Positions 55,006-64,000 of a stretch of 64,000 nt of DNA are shown in pieces. The notes under the pieces are model-generated. The model had not been told where the DNA came from and made no database searches. It saw only the letters and a list, made by a program, of their open reading frames with translations. Made by a program: the position numbers and the translations under genes. Origin of the DNA: Gammaproteobacteria bacterium (GTDB taxonomy: Bacteria; Pseudomonadota; Gammaproteobacteria; Steroidobacterales; GCA-2729495); NCBI GenBank assembly GCA_030583605.1, contig CP129466.1, forward strand, positions 999,001 to 1,063,000. Direction: 5' to 3'. Every line of letters begins with the position of its first letter. Positions within the stretch are counted from its first letter, which is position 1.

Positions 55006-57030
55006 ATGACCAGCAGAACCAACCCTGCCACTGCGCCGGGGCGCCGCGAGCTTGCCAATGCCTTGCGTGCGCTGGCGATGGATGCCGTGCAACAGGCTAA
55101 TTCGGGCCATCCGGGCATGCCCATGGGCATGGCCGACATCGCCGAGGTGCTCTGGAACGACTTCCTGCGCCACAACCCGGCCAATCCCGCCTGGCCGGAC
55201 CGGGACCGCTTCGTGCTGTCCAACGGTCACGGCTCGATGCTGCTCTACGGGTTGCTGCACCTCACGGGCTATCCGCTCACCATCGACGACCTGCGGCGCT
55301 TCCGGCAGATGGGTTCGCCCACGCCCGGCCACCCCGAACGCGACCCGGCGCGCGGCGTGGAGACGACCACGGGTCCGCTCGGCCAGGGGCTCGCCAACGC
55401 GGTGGGCATGGCGCTCGCCGAGAAAGTCCTCGCGGCGACCTTCAACCGTCCGGGGCTGCCCATCGTGGACCACCACACCTGGGTCTTCCTCGGCGACGGT
55501 TGCCTGATGGAAGGCATCTCGCACGAGGCCTGTTCGCTCGCCGGCACGTTGCAGCTCGGCAAGCTGATCTGCCTGTACGACGACAACGGCATCTCGATCG
55601 ACGGTGAAGTCCAGGGCTGGTTCCGCGACGACACGCCGGCGCGTTTTCGCGCCTACGGCTGGCAGGTGATTGCGGATGTCGACGGCCACGATCCGCAGGC
55701 GATCCGCACCGCGATCCTGGCGGCGCGGCAGAACACGACGCAGCCCACGCTGATCTGCTGTAAGACCATCATCGGCTTCGGTGCGCCGAACCTCGAGGGC
55801 ACCGAGGCCACGCACGGCAGCCCGCTCGGTGCCGCGGAAGTCGCCGCCGCGCGCGAGCGCCTCGGCTGGAAGGAGCCGCCCTTCGTCATCCCTGCGCCGA
55901 TCGGCGCCGCCTGGGACGCCCGGGAGCGCGGGGCGCGCCTCGAGACCGAATGGCGCGAGCGCTTCGCCCGTTACGGCGACGCCCACCCCGACCTGGCCCG
56001 CGAGTTCGAGCGGCGCCTGAATGGCCGGCTCCCGGCGGGGTGGTTGCAGACCGCGGCCGAGGCGGTCACGAAGCTGGCCGCGGATGCGGCGCCCAAGGCC
56101 ACACGCAAAGCCTCTTTGGACGTGCTCAACGTGCTGGGGCCGGCACTGCCCGAACTCTTCGGTGGCTCGGCCGACCTCACCGGCTCGAACCTGACCCAGC
56201 ACAAGGCCTCGCATCCGCTCGTGCCCGGCCCGGGTGGCGGCAACTACCTGCACTACGGTGTGCGCGAGTTCGGCATGGCCGCGGCGCTCAACGGCCTCGC
56301 GGTGCACGGCGGTTTCATTCCCTACGGCGGCACATTCCTGGTGTTCTCGGACTATGCCCGCAACGGCCTGCGCATCGCCGCGCTGATGAAGGCCGGCAGC
56401 ATCTTCGTGCTGACCCACGATTCCATCGGGCTCGGCGAAGACGGCCCGACCCACCAGCCGGTGGAGCATGTCGCGAGCCTGCAGCTGATGCCCAACATGC
56501 GCGTGTGGCGGCCCTGCGACGGCGCCGAGACCGCCGTGGCCTGGTGCGATGCCATCGAGCGGCGCGACGGCCCGACCAGCCTGGTGCTGAGTCGCCAGAA
56601 CCTCCCCGCCCAGCCGCGCGGTGACGCAGAACTCGCCGCCATCCGCCGTGGCGGGTACGTATTAAAAGATGCCGGGCCGGCTGACATCATCCTGATGGCG
56701 TCGGGTTCCGAGGTGAGCCTGGCGATGGCCGCGGCCGCGGAACTCGGCCAGCGCGGGCATCGCGCACGGGTGGTCTCGATGCCTTGCGCGCCGCTGTTTG
56801 CCGCCCAGGATGCGGCGTATCGCGAGTCGGTGCTGCCGGCGGCGGTGACATGCCGCGTGGCCATCGAGGCCGGCGTGCCGGATCTCTGGTACCGCCACGT
56901 GGGCCCGACGGGGCGCGTGCTCGGCATGAGCACGTTCGGCGAGTCGGCACCGGCCAAGGATCTGTTTGCGCACTTCGGCTTCACCACCGACCACGTGGTG
57001 AAGGCGGCGCTGGAGCTGCTCGCCCGCTGA
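55006..57030 (+). CDS. tkt: Transketolase
   Basis: 674 residues. A thiamine-diphosphate enzyme of the pentose phosphate (or Calvin) pathway. '[20 protein letters not shown]', '[19 protein letters not shown]', the TPP motif '[12 protein letters not shown]' through '[10 protein letters not shown]', and '[13 protein letters not shown]' are all present. First of four genes in one direction (tkt-gap-pgk-pyk), 31 nt ahead of gap. Confidence 0.96.
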   Translation: MTSRTNPATAPGRRELANALRALAMDAVQQANSGHPGMPMGMADIAEVLWNDFLRHNPANPAWPDRDRFVLSNGHGSMLLYGLLHLTGYPLTIDDLRRFRQMGSPTPGHPERDPARGVETTTGPLGQGLANAVGMALAEKVLAATFNRPGLPIVDHHTWVFLGDGCLMEGISHEACSLAGTLQLGKLICLYDDNGISIDGEVQGWFRDDTPARFRAYGWQVIADVDGHDPQAIRTAILAARQNTTQPTLICCKTIIGFGAPNLEGTEATHGSPLGAAEVAAARERLGWKEPPFVIPAPIGAAWDARERGARLETEWRERFARYGDAHPDLAREFERRLNGRLPAGWLQTAAEAVTKLAADAAPKATRKASLDVLNVLGPALPELFGGSADLTGSNLTQHKASHPLVPGPGGGNYLHYGVREFGMAAALNGLAVHGGFIPYGGTFLVFSDYARNGLRIAALMKAGSIFVLTHDSIGLGEDGPTHQPVEHVASLQLMPNMRVWRPCDGAETAVAWCDAIERRDGPTSLVLSRQNLPAQPRGDAELAAIRRGGYVLKDAGPADIILMASGSEVSLAMAAAAELGQRGHRARVVSMPCAPLFAAQDAAYRESVLPAAVTCRVAIEAGVPDLWYRHVGPTGRVLGMSTFGESAPAKDLFAHFGFTTDHVVKAALELLAR

Positions 57031-57061
57031 GGGGCGAGTACCAATCGAGGAGCTGAAGAAA

Positions 57062-58075
57062 ATGTCCGTCAAAGTCGCGATCAATGGCTACGGCCGCATC
57101 GGCCGCAACGTGCTGCGTGCCCTGTACGAGGCCGGCCGCAATCAGGAACTGAGCATCGTCGCCGTGAACGATCTCGGCGATTCGAAAACCAACGCCCACC
57201 TGACGAAATACGATACCGCGCACGGGCCATTTCCGGGCACGGTGGCGGTCGATGGCGACTACATGGTGGTCAACGGCGACCGCATCCGCGTGCTCGCGAT
57301 GCGCAACCCGGCCGAGCTGCCGTGGAAGGATCTCGGCGTGGATGTGGTGCTCGAGTGCACCGGGCTGTTCACGACCAAGGAAAAGGCCTCGGCCCACCTG
57401 CAGGGCGGCGCGAAGAAGGTCATCATCTCCGCTCCCGGTGGCAAGGACGTGGATGCAACCATCGTCTACGGCGTCAACCACAAGACGCTCAAGGCGAGCC
57501 ACACCGTCATCTCCAACGCTTCGTGCACCACCAACTGTCTCGCGCCGCTGGTCAAGCCGCTGCACGAAAAGCTCGGAGTGGTGCAGGGCCTGATGACCAC
57601 CATCCACGCCTACACCAACGATCAGGTGCTCACCGACGTCTATCACACCGACCTGCGTCGGGCGCGTTCGGCGACCCAGTCCATGATCCCGACCAAGACC
57701 GGGGCGGCCGCTGCCGTGGGTCTCGTGCTGCCGGAGCTGAACGGCAAGCTCGACGGCTTCGCCGTACGCGTGCCGACCATCAACGTCTCGGTGGTGGACC
57801 TGACCTTCACCGCTGGGCGTGCGACGAGCGTGGAGGAGGTCAATGGCATCCTCAAGGCGGCTTCCGAGGGCGAGCTGAAGGGGATCCTCGGTTACAACCA
57901 GGACCCGCTGGTATCCGTGGACTTCAACCACGATCCGCGCAGCTCGATCTTCGACTCCACGCAGACGCGGGTCATCGGCGGCACGCTGGTGAAAGTGCTG
58001 GCCTGGTACGACAACGAGTGGGGTTTCTCCAACCGGATGCTCGATGCGACGATCGCGCTGATGAATGCCCGCTGA
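57062..58075 (+). CDS. gap: Glyceraldehyde-3-phosphate dehydrogenase
   Basis: 337 residues. '[19 protein letters not shown]' is the NAD-binding start, the catalytic Cys lies in '[13 protein letters not shown]' and His in '[10 protein letters not shown]'. '[12 protein letters not shown]' closes the protein. GGAG lies about 9 nt before the ATG. Cofactor preference (NAD or NADP) is not decided by the visible motifs. Confidence 0.96.
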   Translation: MSVKVAINGYGRIGRNVLRALYEAGRNQELSIVAVNDLGDSKTNAHLTKYDTAHGPFPGTVAVDGDYMVVNGDRIRVLAMRNPAELPWKDLGVDVVLECTGLFTTKEKASAHLQGGAKKVIISAPGGKDVDATIVYGVNHKTLKASHTVISNASCTTNCLAPLVKPLHEKLGVVQGLMTTIHAYTNDQVLTDVYHTDLRRARSATQSMIPTKTGAAAAVGLVLPELNGKLDGFAVRVPTINVSVVDLTFTAGRATSVEEVNGILKAASEGELKGILGYNQDPLVSVDFNHDPRSSIFDSTQTRVIGGTLVKVLAWYDNEWGFSNRMLDATIALMNAR

Positions 58076-58088
58076 GGCCGCGCACGCC

Positions 58089-59270
58089 ATGCAAGTCCTG
58101 AGGATGTCCGACTTGCCGCTGGCCGGCCAGCGCGTGCTGATCCGCGCCGATCTCAACGTGCCGATCAAGGATGGCCGTGTCACGAGCGACGCGCGCATCG
58201 TGGCGACGCTGCCGACCATCCGTGAGGCGCTGGAGAAAGGCGCCGCGGTCATCCTCCTGTCGCATCTCGGCCGCCCCACGGAAGGCCAGTACGCGGCGGA
58301 GTTCTCGCTCGAACCCGTCGCCACGCACCTCGGCACACTGTTGCAACGTCCGGTCCGCCTGCAGCGTGACTGGCTCGAGGGCGTCGCCGCGGCGCTGGGC
58401 GAGGTCGTGCTGTGCGAGAACGTGCGCTTCAACAAGGGCGAGAAGAAGGACAACGAGGAGCTGGCCCGGAAGATGGCGGCGCTCTGCGACGTCTTCGTCA
58501 TGGACGCCTTCGGCACCGCGCATCGCGCCGAGGCGAGCACGCACGGGGTCGCGCGCTTCGCGAAAATCGCGTGCGCCGGCCCGCTGCTGGTGAAAGAGCT
58601 CGAGGCGCTGGGCCGCGCGTTGCGTGATCCGAAGCGGCCGGTCGTCGCCATCGTGGGCGGCTCGAAGGTGTCCACCAAGCTCTCCGTGCTGGAGAACCTG
58701 GTCGCGAAAGTGGACACGCTCATCGTCGGCGGCGGCATCGCCAATACCTTCATCGCAGCGGCCGGCCATCCGGTAGGCAAGTCGCTGCACGAAGCGGACC
58801 TGGTCGCCGAGGCGCGCCGGCTCGCCGTGCCGGGGCCCGGCCGCGCCCGTATTCCATTGCCACAGGATGTCGTCGTTGCGAGCGAGTTCTCGGCCGGCGC
58901 TCGGGCGACGACACGCTCCGTCACGGATGTGCGCGCGGAGGAGCTGATCCTCGACATCGGGCCGAAGACCGCCGGCGAATATGCCGCGCTTGTCGCCGGT
59001 GCCGGCACCGTCGTCTGGAACGGCCCGGTCGGCGTGTTCGAGTTCGAGCAGTTCGGCGCCGGCACGAAGCGGCTGGCCGAGGCGATTACCGCGAGCGCTG
59101 CCTTCAGCATCGCCGGCGGCGGCGATACCCTGGCGGCGCTCGACCAGTACGGCCTGACGGGCCGCATGTCCTACGTTTCCACCGGCGGTGGCGCTTTCCT
59201 CGAGTTTCTCGAGGGCAAGACCCTGCCGGCGGTGGCGATCCTGGAAGAACGCGCCCGCGCGGCCCCTTGA
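58089..59270 (+). CDS. pgk: Phosphoglycerate kinase
   Basis: 393 residues. '[19 protein letters not shown]', '[13 protein letters not shown]', '[16 protein letters not shown]', '[18 protein letters not shown]' and '[17 protein letters not shown]' are diagnostic. [14 protein letters not shown] at 58089 parallels the E. coli start; the frame also opens at 58065 inside gap. 13 nt after gap. Confidence 0.96.
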   Translation: MQVLRMSDLPLAGQRVLIRADLNVPIKDGRVTSDARIVATLPTIREALEKGAAVILLSHLGRPTEGQYAAEFSLEPVATHLGTLLQRPVRLQRDWLEGVAAALGEVVLCENVRFNKGEKKDNEELARKMAALCDVFVMDAFGTAHRAEASTHGVARFAKIACAGPLLVKELEALGRALRDPKRPVVAIVGGSKVSTKLSVLENLVAKVDTLIVGGGIANTFIAAAGHPVGKSLHEADLVAEARRLAVPGPGRARIPLPQDVVVASEFSAGARATTRSVTDVRAEELILDIGPKTAGEYAALVAGAGTVVWNGPVGVFEFEQFGAGTKRLAEAITASAAFSIAGGGDTLAALDQYGLTGRMSYVSTGGGAFLEFLEGKTLPAVAILEERARAAP

Positions 59271-59290
59271 GCGCAGAACGGATCAACAGC

Positions 59291-60721
59291 ATGCGCAGAA
59301 CCAAGATCATCGCCACCCTGGGCCCGGCCACGGACCGTCCGGGCGTCCTGTCCGATCTGATCGCCGCCGGCACCGACGCGGTGCGCATCAACTGCTCCCA
59401 CGGCAGCTGGGAGGATCGCGGCCGGCAGATCCGCGAGCTGCGGGATATTTCGGCCGCGGTCGGCAAGTACGTGTCGGTCATCTGCGATCTGCAAGGTCCC
59501 AAGATCAGGATCCATCGATTCCGCGAGGGACCGGTGACGCTCGTGGAAGGTGAGCGCTTCGTGCTCGACACCGCCATGGACCCGCGCGGAGGCACGCAGG
59601 GCGCCGTGGGAGTGGCCTACGACCGGCTGCCGCAGGACGTCAGTCGCGGCGATTCGCTGCTGCTCGACGACGGGCAGATCATCCTGGCGGTGGACCAGGT
59701 GGTGGGCAGCCAGGTGATCTGCACGGTGACCGCCGGTGGCCTGCTGTCGGACAACAAGGGCATCAATCGCCAGGGTGGCGGACTGTCGGCGCCGGCCTTG
59801 ACCGCCAAGGATCGCGAGGACATCCGGCAGGCGGCTGCCGCCGGGGTCGATTGGCTGGCGGTGTCGTTCGTGCGCGGTCCCGAAGACATGAGGGAAGCGC
59901 AGGCGCTGTTGCGGGATGCCGGCGGCAGCGGCCACCTGATCGCGAAAATCGAGCGGGCCGAGGCGGTCGCCGATCTCGATCCGATCATTGCCGCTTCGGA
60001 TGCAGTGATGGTTGCCCGTGGCGATCTCGGTGTCGAAATGGGCTATGCCGGTCTCACCGGCATGCAGAAGAAGATCATCCGGCTCGCCCGCGCCCGCCAG
60101 AAGGTGGCGATCACGGCGACACAGATGATGGAGTCCATGGTCACCCACCGCATGCCGACCCGCGCCGAAGTCTCCGACGTCGCCAACGCGGTCATGGACG
60201 GCACGGACGCCGTGATGCTGTCGTCGGAAACGGCGGTCGGCGAGTTCCCGGTGCAGGCGGTTGCGGCCATGGCTGAGATCTGCGTCGGCGCGGAGACCTA
60301 CCAGGTATCGTCCGGCCGCCCGCGCGATCGCGGCGGCGACCAGTTCCACGGTGTCAACGAGGCGATCGCCATGGCGGTCATGTACACCGCCAATCACCTG
60401 CACCCGCAGGCGATCATTGCGCTGACGGAGTCGGGCAGCACGGCCTTGTGGATGTCCCGCGTGCGTTCGGACATCCCGATTTTTGCGTTCACGCGCCACG
60501 AGATCACGCGCCGGCGCGTGCAGCTGTACCGTGGCGTCTACCCGGTCGCCTACGACATCACTCACTCCGACCCGATGACCGTCAACCGGGAGCTTCTGCA
60601 GGTGCTGCGGGAGATGGGGCACGTGGAGGAGGGTGACCTCGCGATCATCACCAGCGGTGAGCTGACCGGCGTGACCGGCGGCACCAACTCGATGAAGATA
60701 CTGCGCGTGTCCGCGCAGTGA
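59291..60721 (+). CDS. pyk: Pyruvate kinase
   Basis: 476 residues. 'RRTKIIATLGPATDRPGVL', 'DAVRINCSHGSWEDR', 'VSVICDLQGPKIRI', 'IAKIERAEAV', and 'ITATQMMESMVTHRMPTRAE' are the family signatures. An alternative TTG at 59267 overlaps the pgk stop (TTGA). Last gene of the glycolytic run; no fructose-bisphosphate aldolase follows, although fba often does in related operons. Confidence 0.95.
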   Translation: MRRTKIIATLGPATDRPGVLSDLIAAGTDAVRINCSHGSWEDRGRQIRELRDISAAVGKYVSVICDLQGPKIRIHRFREGPVTLVEGERFVLDTAMDPRGGTQGAVGVAYDRLPQDVSRGDSLLLDDGQIILAVDQVVGSQVICTVTAGGLLSDNKGINRQGGGLSAPALTAKDREDIRQAAAAGVDWLAVSFVRGPEDMREAQALLRDAGGSGHLIAKIERAEAVADLDPIIAASDAVMVARGDLGVEMGYAGLTGMQKKIIRLARARQKVAITATQMMESMVTHRMPTRAEVSDVANAVMDGTDAVMLSSETAVGEFPVQAVAAMAEICVGAETYQVSSGRPRDRGGDQFHGVNEAIAMAVMYTANHLHPQAIIALTESGSTALWMSRVRSDIPIFAFTRHEITRRRVQLYRGVYPVAYDITHSDPMTVNRELLQVLREMGHVEEGDLAIITSGELTGVTGGTNSMKILRVSAQ

Positions 60722-60812
60722 ACCGACTTCACTCCGGACACTGCCGGTTGAGCCGCTGAGACCTTATGGTGCCTGTCCCCGTCCCATCGGTGGACGACGC
60801 AGGTAAGGCGTG

Positions 60813-62144
60813 ATGCAGGCAAGCAACGGGTCGCTCACCCGGCTGTTTATGCGCACCTTCTCGGTTCGCAGGGACGAGATCCGGGGCCTGCTCGGCTCGT
60901 TCCTGCTGCTGTTCCTGATCTGGACGGCCTACTCGATCCTGCGGCCGGTGCGGGAAACCATGGGCATTACCTCCGGGGTGTCCAGGCTGCCGATCCTGTT
61001 CTGGGCGACCTTCGTCTGCACTCTGGCGATCCAGCCTGCGTTCGGCGCGCTGGCGACGCGCCTGCGCCGTGTCACGCTGCTGCCGACGCTCTACATTTTT
61101 TTCGCAAGCAACCTGCTGCTGTTCTACGCGTGGTTCTACCTGCAGGAGGATCACACCTGGATCGCCCGCGCGTTCTTCGTCTGGCTCTCGGTCGTCAATC
61201 TCTTCTGGCTGTCGGTCTTCTGGAGTTTCATGGCCGATATCTTCTCGCGCGACCAGTCGCACCGGCTGTTCGGGTTCATTGCCGCAGGCACCAGCCTCGG
61301 CGGGCTGGCCGGTCCGCTGGTCACCGCGACGCTCGCCGCATCGATCGGCACCCTGAACCTGCTGCTGGTGGCTGCCGCCCTGCTGGTCATCGCGGTGCCA
61401 CTCGTAGGCATGCTGAACGGCTGGCAGATCGCGCAGGCGAGCAGCGGTGTCGCGGAGTGCGGCGGCAGCGACCGGCCGCTGGGGGGCAACCCGTTCGCCG
61501 GCTTCGGGCAGGTGCTGGCGAACCCGGTGATGGCGGGAATCGCGGTCTTCGTGTTCCTGCTGACCTGGGTGAGTACCTTCCTGTACCTGGAGCAGCAGGC
61601 GCTCATCGACCGTCTCGTCCCGGACTCCGACGCACAGACGACCCTGTTCGGCTGGATCGACTTCAGCGTGCAATCCGTTGCGCTGCTGATCCAGATGGTG
61701 CTCCTCGGCCAACTCACCCGGCGTTTCGCGCTGACCGGTCTCATCGTGATCGTGCCGGCCCTGATGGTGGCCGGTTACCTGTGGCTTGCGACCAACCCGG
61801 TGCTGTGGGCGATCATCGGGACCATGATCGTACGCCGGGTCGGTGAATACTCGATCATGCGTCCCTGCCGCGAGATGCTGTTCACCTCCGTGCCCCGCGA
61901 AATGAAGTACAAGGCAAAGAACATCATCGACACCCTCGTCTACCGGGCAGGCGACGCCGTCAGCGGCTCGGCGCACGCGGGCCTCGTGGCGGCCGGCATG
62001 GCGACCTCCGGCATATTCGGGGTGGCCGCGGGCATCTCGGCGTTGTGGGGCTGGTCGGCGTACTCGGCCGCGCGGCGTCACGAGGCGGCGCGCCTCGGCG
62101 ATGGCGTTGCGCCACCGGCGCCGACTTCCGCGCGCAGCACCTGA
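60813..62144 (+). CDS. ATP/ADP-translocase-like MFS carrier (TLC/COG3202 type)
   Basis: 443 residues with about 11-12 membrane helices. 'TAYSILRPVRETMGITSGVS' and 'MRPCREMLFTSVPREMKYKA' are hallmarks of the Npt/TLC nucleotide-carrier superfamily. In parasites these import ATP; in free-living bacteria the substrate is not established. AGGTAAGG lies close before the ATG at 60813. It follows pyk by 91 nt and may be cotranscribed. Confidence 0.8.
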   Translation: MQASNGSLTRLFMRTFSVRRDEIRGLLGSFLLLFLIWTAYSILRPVRETMGITSGVSRLPILFWATFVCTLAIQPAFGALATRLRRVTLLPTLYIFFASNLLLFYAWFYLQEDHTWIARAFFVWLSVVNLFWLSVFWSFMADIFSRDQSHRLFGFIAAGTSLGGLAGPLVTATLAASIGTLNLLLVAAALLVIAVPLVGMLNGWQIAQASSGVAECGGSDRPLGGNPFAGFGQVLANPVMAGIAVFVFLLTWVSTFLYLEQQALIDRLVPDSDAQTTLFGWIDFSVQSVALLIQMVLLGQLTRRFALTGLIVIVPALMVAGYLWLATNPVLWAIIGTMIVRRVGEYSIMRPCREMLFTSVPREMKYKAKNIIDTLVYRAGDAVSGSAHAGLVAAGMATSGIFGVAAGISALWGWSAYSAARRHEAARLGDGVAPPAPTSARST

Positions 62145-62165
62145 GCGCAGCGCCCGGAGCAGGCC

Positions 62166-62705
62166 TCAGGACGGATCGCGCGCCTTGAGTTCCTTCAGGT
62201 CGGCGAGCACCTCTTCGGAGTGCCTGGCTGCATCGACCTTGCGGTAGTGCTTCGCGACCGTGCCGTCCGGCGCGATCAGGAAGGTCTCGCGTTTTGCGAG
62301 CTTGATCGGACCGAGGGAGTGGAGCACGTCGTAGCGTTTCGCGACGGCGCCGCCGGTGTCGGCGAGCAGCGGGAATGGCAGGCTGTATTTCGTCGCGAAT
62401 TCCTCGTGTGATGCCACATCATCGAGGCTCACCCCGAGGATGACGGCGCCGAGTTCGTCGAAGGCGAAGATGTTGTCGCGGAACGCGCAGGCTTCCTTGG
62501 TGCAACCGGGCGTCTGGTCTTTCGGATAGAAATACAGGGCGATCCATCGGCCGCGATGCTGGGCGAGTGTGTGCCACTCGCCGTTCTGGTCCTGCAGCCG
62601 GAATTCCGGGGCGGGCTCGCCCACGGCGACCTGCGCCAGCGACACGCCCGGCCCGAACGTCGCCAGTACGATCGCGAGACCTCTGCGCCACGCCGCTGCA
62701 ATCAT
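62166..62705 (-). CDS. Exported peroxiredoxin (BCP/PrxQ type)
   Basis: 179 residues. A signal peptide (about 1-24, ending 'SLAQ') precedes a thioredoxin-fold domain: '[20 protein letters not shown]' and '[18 protein letters not shown]', with peroxidatic Cys and a second Cys five residues later, as in atypical two-Cys PrxQ. It reduces peroxides, here in the periplasm. ATG at 62705 chosen; the frame opens at 62870. Confidence 0.9.
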   Translation of the reverse strand: MIAAAWRRGLAIVLATFGPGVSLAQVAVGEPAPEFRLQDQNGEWHTLAQHRGRWIALYFYPKDQTPGCTKEACAFRDNIFAFDELGAVILGVSLDDVASHEEFATKYSLPFPLLADTGGAVAKRYDVLHSLGPIKLAKRETFLIAPDGTVAKHYRKVDAARHSEEVLADLKELKARDPS

Positions 62706-62842
62706 CCGGGTTGCTCCTGGATCGTCCGACTGCCACGGATCATAGCATCGCTGAGACAGCGTACCTTGTTCGCCGCATTGCCCTATGCTTAGATTCGGGC
62801 CTCGCCGGGTTATTGAGCGGATTGCCAGAGACACTCGCGGCC

Positions 62843-64000
62843 ATGCCTGACAGAAGCCTGCGTGTCCCACAGCCGCCGGTACGCGACAAGCGTATCGGCC
62901 TGGTGCTTCCGGGCGGTGGGGCGCGTGGCGCCTACCAGGTCGGAGTGCTGAAGGCGATTGCCGAGATCATGCCGCGGCGCTCGCCGAATCCGTTCTCGGT
63001 GATCAGCGGGACCTCGGCCGGCGCGATCAGTTCGGCGGTGCTCGCCAGCCAGGCGCGCGTCTTCCGGCACGCGGTCGCAGACCTGGAGCGCGTCTGGGCC
63101 AATTTCCGCTCCCACCACGTCTTCCGTTGCGATTCGCTCACGATGCTCAAGAGCAGCCTGCATTGGGCCGCCGCCGTGGTTTTCGGCGGGCTCGGCGTCG
63201 GCAATCCGCGCGCATTGCTCGACAACACGCCGCTGCGTGAAATGCTCGGGCGGGCGATCAATCTCAACGCGATCCAGGAATCCATCGATCGCGGGTATCT
63301 CGACGCGGTCACCGTCACGGCGGCGGGTTACGATTCGGCGCGCTCCGTGTCGTTCTACCAGGGCCGCGAGGGGTATGAGCCCTGGGACCGCGTGCGCCGG
63401 GTGGGCCGCCCGGCGACGATCACGCTCGATCACCTCATGGCGAGCATAGCCGTGCCGATGATGTTCCCGCCCGTGCTGATACGGCGCGAGTACTTCGGCG
63501 ACGGTGCCATGCGCCAGGCGACGCCGCTTTCCCCGGCCGTGCACCTCGGCGCCGATCGCCTGCTGATCGTCGGCGTGCGTGACGAGGAGTCGGACCCGGC
63601 ACCCGGGCCGGATGCGGAAGTGCCCTATCCGAGCATGGGCCGCATTGCGGGCTACGTGCTCGATGCCCTGTTCATGGACGGCCTCTCCCAGGACCTGGAG
63701 CGTCTCACGCGGGTCAACACGATCCTGGAGAACGTTCCGGGTCGTGTGCTCGATTCCGGCGTTTCGCAGCTGCGCTATATCGATGCGCTGATCATCCTGC
63801 CGAGCCGTGACGTTCGCGAGATCGCCGTCCGGCACGTGCACGAGATGCCGCGGCAGGTGCAGCTGCTGATGAGCGGGCTCGGCGCACTCAACTACGGCGG
63901 ACGCCAGCTGGTGAGCTACCTGTTGTTCGAGCAGGGCTATACGCGTGAACTGATCCGGCTCGGCTACGACGACGCACTCGCGCGCCGTGATCAGATCATC
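62843..64000 (+). CDS. Patatin-like phospholipase, partial (runs off the window)
   Basis: 386 residues visible without a stop. Oxyanion motif '[18 protein letters not shown]', nucleophile elbow 'SGTSAGAIS', and catalytic Asp in 'YFGDGAM' form the Ser-Asp dyad. A lipid acyl hydrolase, probably peripheral to the inner membrane. The start at 62843 lacks a clear Shine-Dalgarno. The C-terminus lies outside the window. Confidence 0.9.
   Translation, partial: MPDRSLRVPQPPVRDKRIGLVLPGGGARGAYQVGVLKAIAEIMPRRSPNPFSVISGTSAGAISSAVLASQARVFRHAVADLERVWANFRSHHVFRCDSLTMLKSSLHWAAAVVFGGLGVGNPRALLDNTPLREMLGRAINLNAIQESIDRGYLDAVTVTAAGYDSARSVSFYQGREGYEPWDRVRRVGRPATITLDHLMASIAVPMMFPPVLIRREYFGDGAMRQATPLSPAVHLGADRLLIVGVRDEESDPAPGPDAEVPYPSMGRIAGYVLDALFMDGLSQDLERLTRVNTILENVPGRVLDSGVSQLRYIDALIILPSRDVREIAVRHVHEMPRQVQLLMSGLGALNYGGRQLVSYLLFEQGYTRELIRLGYDDALARRDQII

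Overview
The window is GC-rich, densely packed chromosomal DNA that looks like a free-living gammaproteobacterium. Three things point there: the rpsU-yqeY-dnaG-rpoD macromolecular-synthesis cluster divergent from tsaD, an E. coli-type CCA-adding enzyme, and LPS/outer-membrane genes (hldE, waaA, tolC). A split class II ribonucleotide reductase (nrdJa/nrdJb) as in Pseudomonas, a pyrophosphate-dependent phosphofructokinase next to a proton-pumping pyrophosphatase, and a VPxPA-type C-terminal sorting signal fit an environmental lineage outside the enterics. I cannot name the order. There is no rRNA, no CRISPR array and no recognisable transposase; one tRNA gene is present.

Layout. 1-10 kb: an ABC exporter fragment, a DUF3088 protein, typA, small unknowns, lon, a nodIJ-like ABC-2 exporter, tRNA-CAT, an ICMT-like methyltransferase and a small kinase-like protein. 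10-24 kb: an EEP-family membrane protein, an FMN glutamate-synthase-like protein, rpoD/dnaG/yqeY/rpsU, tsaD, folate genes (folB, folK, pteridine reductase), a MidA-like methyltransferase and a lytic transglycosylase. 23-36 kb: cca, a DUF2265-type lipoprotein aminopeptidase, an NDUFA9-like reductase, a degP/Q protease, nrdJa-nrdJb behind two NrdR boxes, hldE-waaA, and tolC and pcm. 36-52 kb: a PAS-PAS-GGDEF-EAL protein, an SDR, hppA and pfp, adk, rnd, mpl, a rubredoxin too short for most ORF callers, a TraB/GumN protein, cpdA and metK-ahcY. 53-55 kb: a small accessory islet. 55-64 kb: tkt-gap-pgk-pyk, an ATP/ADP-translocase-like carrier, a periplasmic peroxiredoxin and the start of a patatin-like protein.

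How the genes work together. Central carbon metabolism looks pyrophosphate-linked: Pfp makes or uses PPi, HppA stores PPi energy as a proton gradient, and Adk handles the AMP side. Growth-related genes (typA, tRNA, rpoD, metK) share a -10 element followed by a GC-rich discriminator, which suggests common growth-rate control. rpsU has a very short leader with a terminator-like hairpin, a segment complementary to its own Shine-Dalgarno, and a TTG start.

Most interesting region: about 53.03-54.93 kb. Three copies of a ~30-bp repeat bracket a vapBC-type toxin-antitoxin pair and a secreted Lcl/DUF1566-like protein with a VPxPA sorting signal. A 14-G homopolymer lies upstream of that protein, and directly downstream is a 35-codon fragment resembling the start of bAvd-type four-helix accessory proteins of diversity-generating retroelements. 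I read this, by inference, as the possible relic of such a retroelement. A second, unrelated repeat family (~145 bp, with two fragments) supplies the stop codon of one gene and the apparent start codon of the next at 26.6-26.8 kb.
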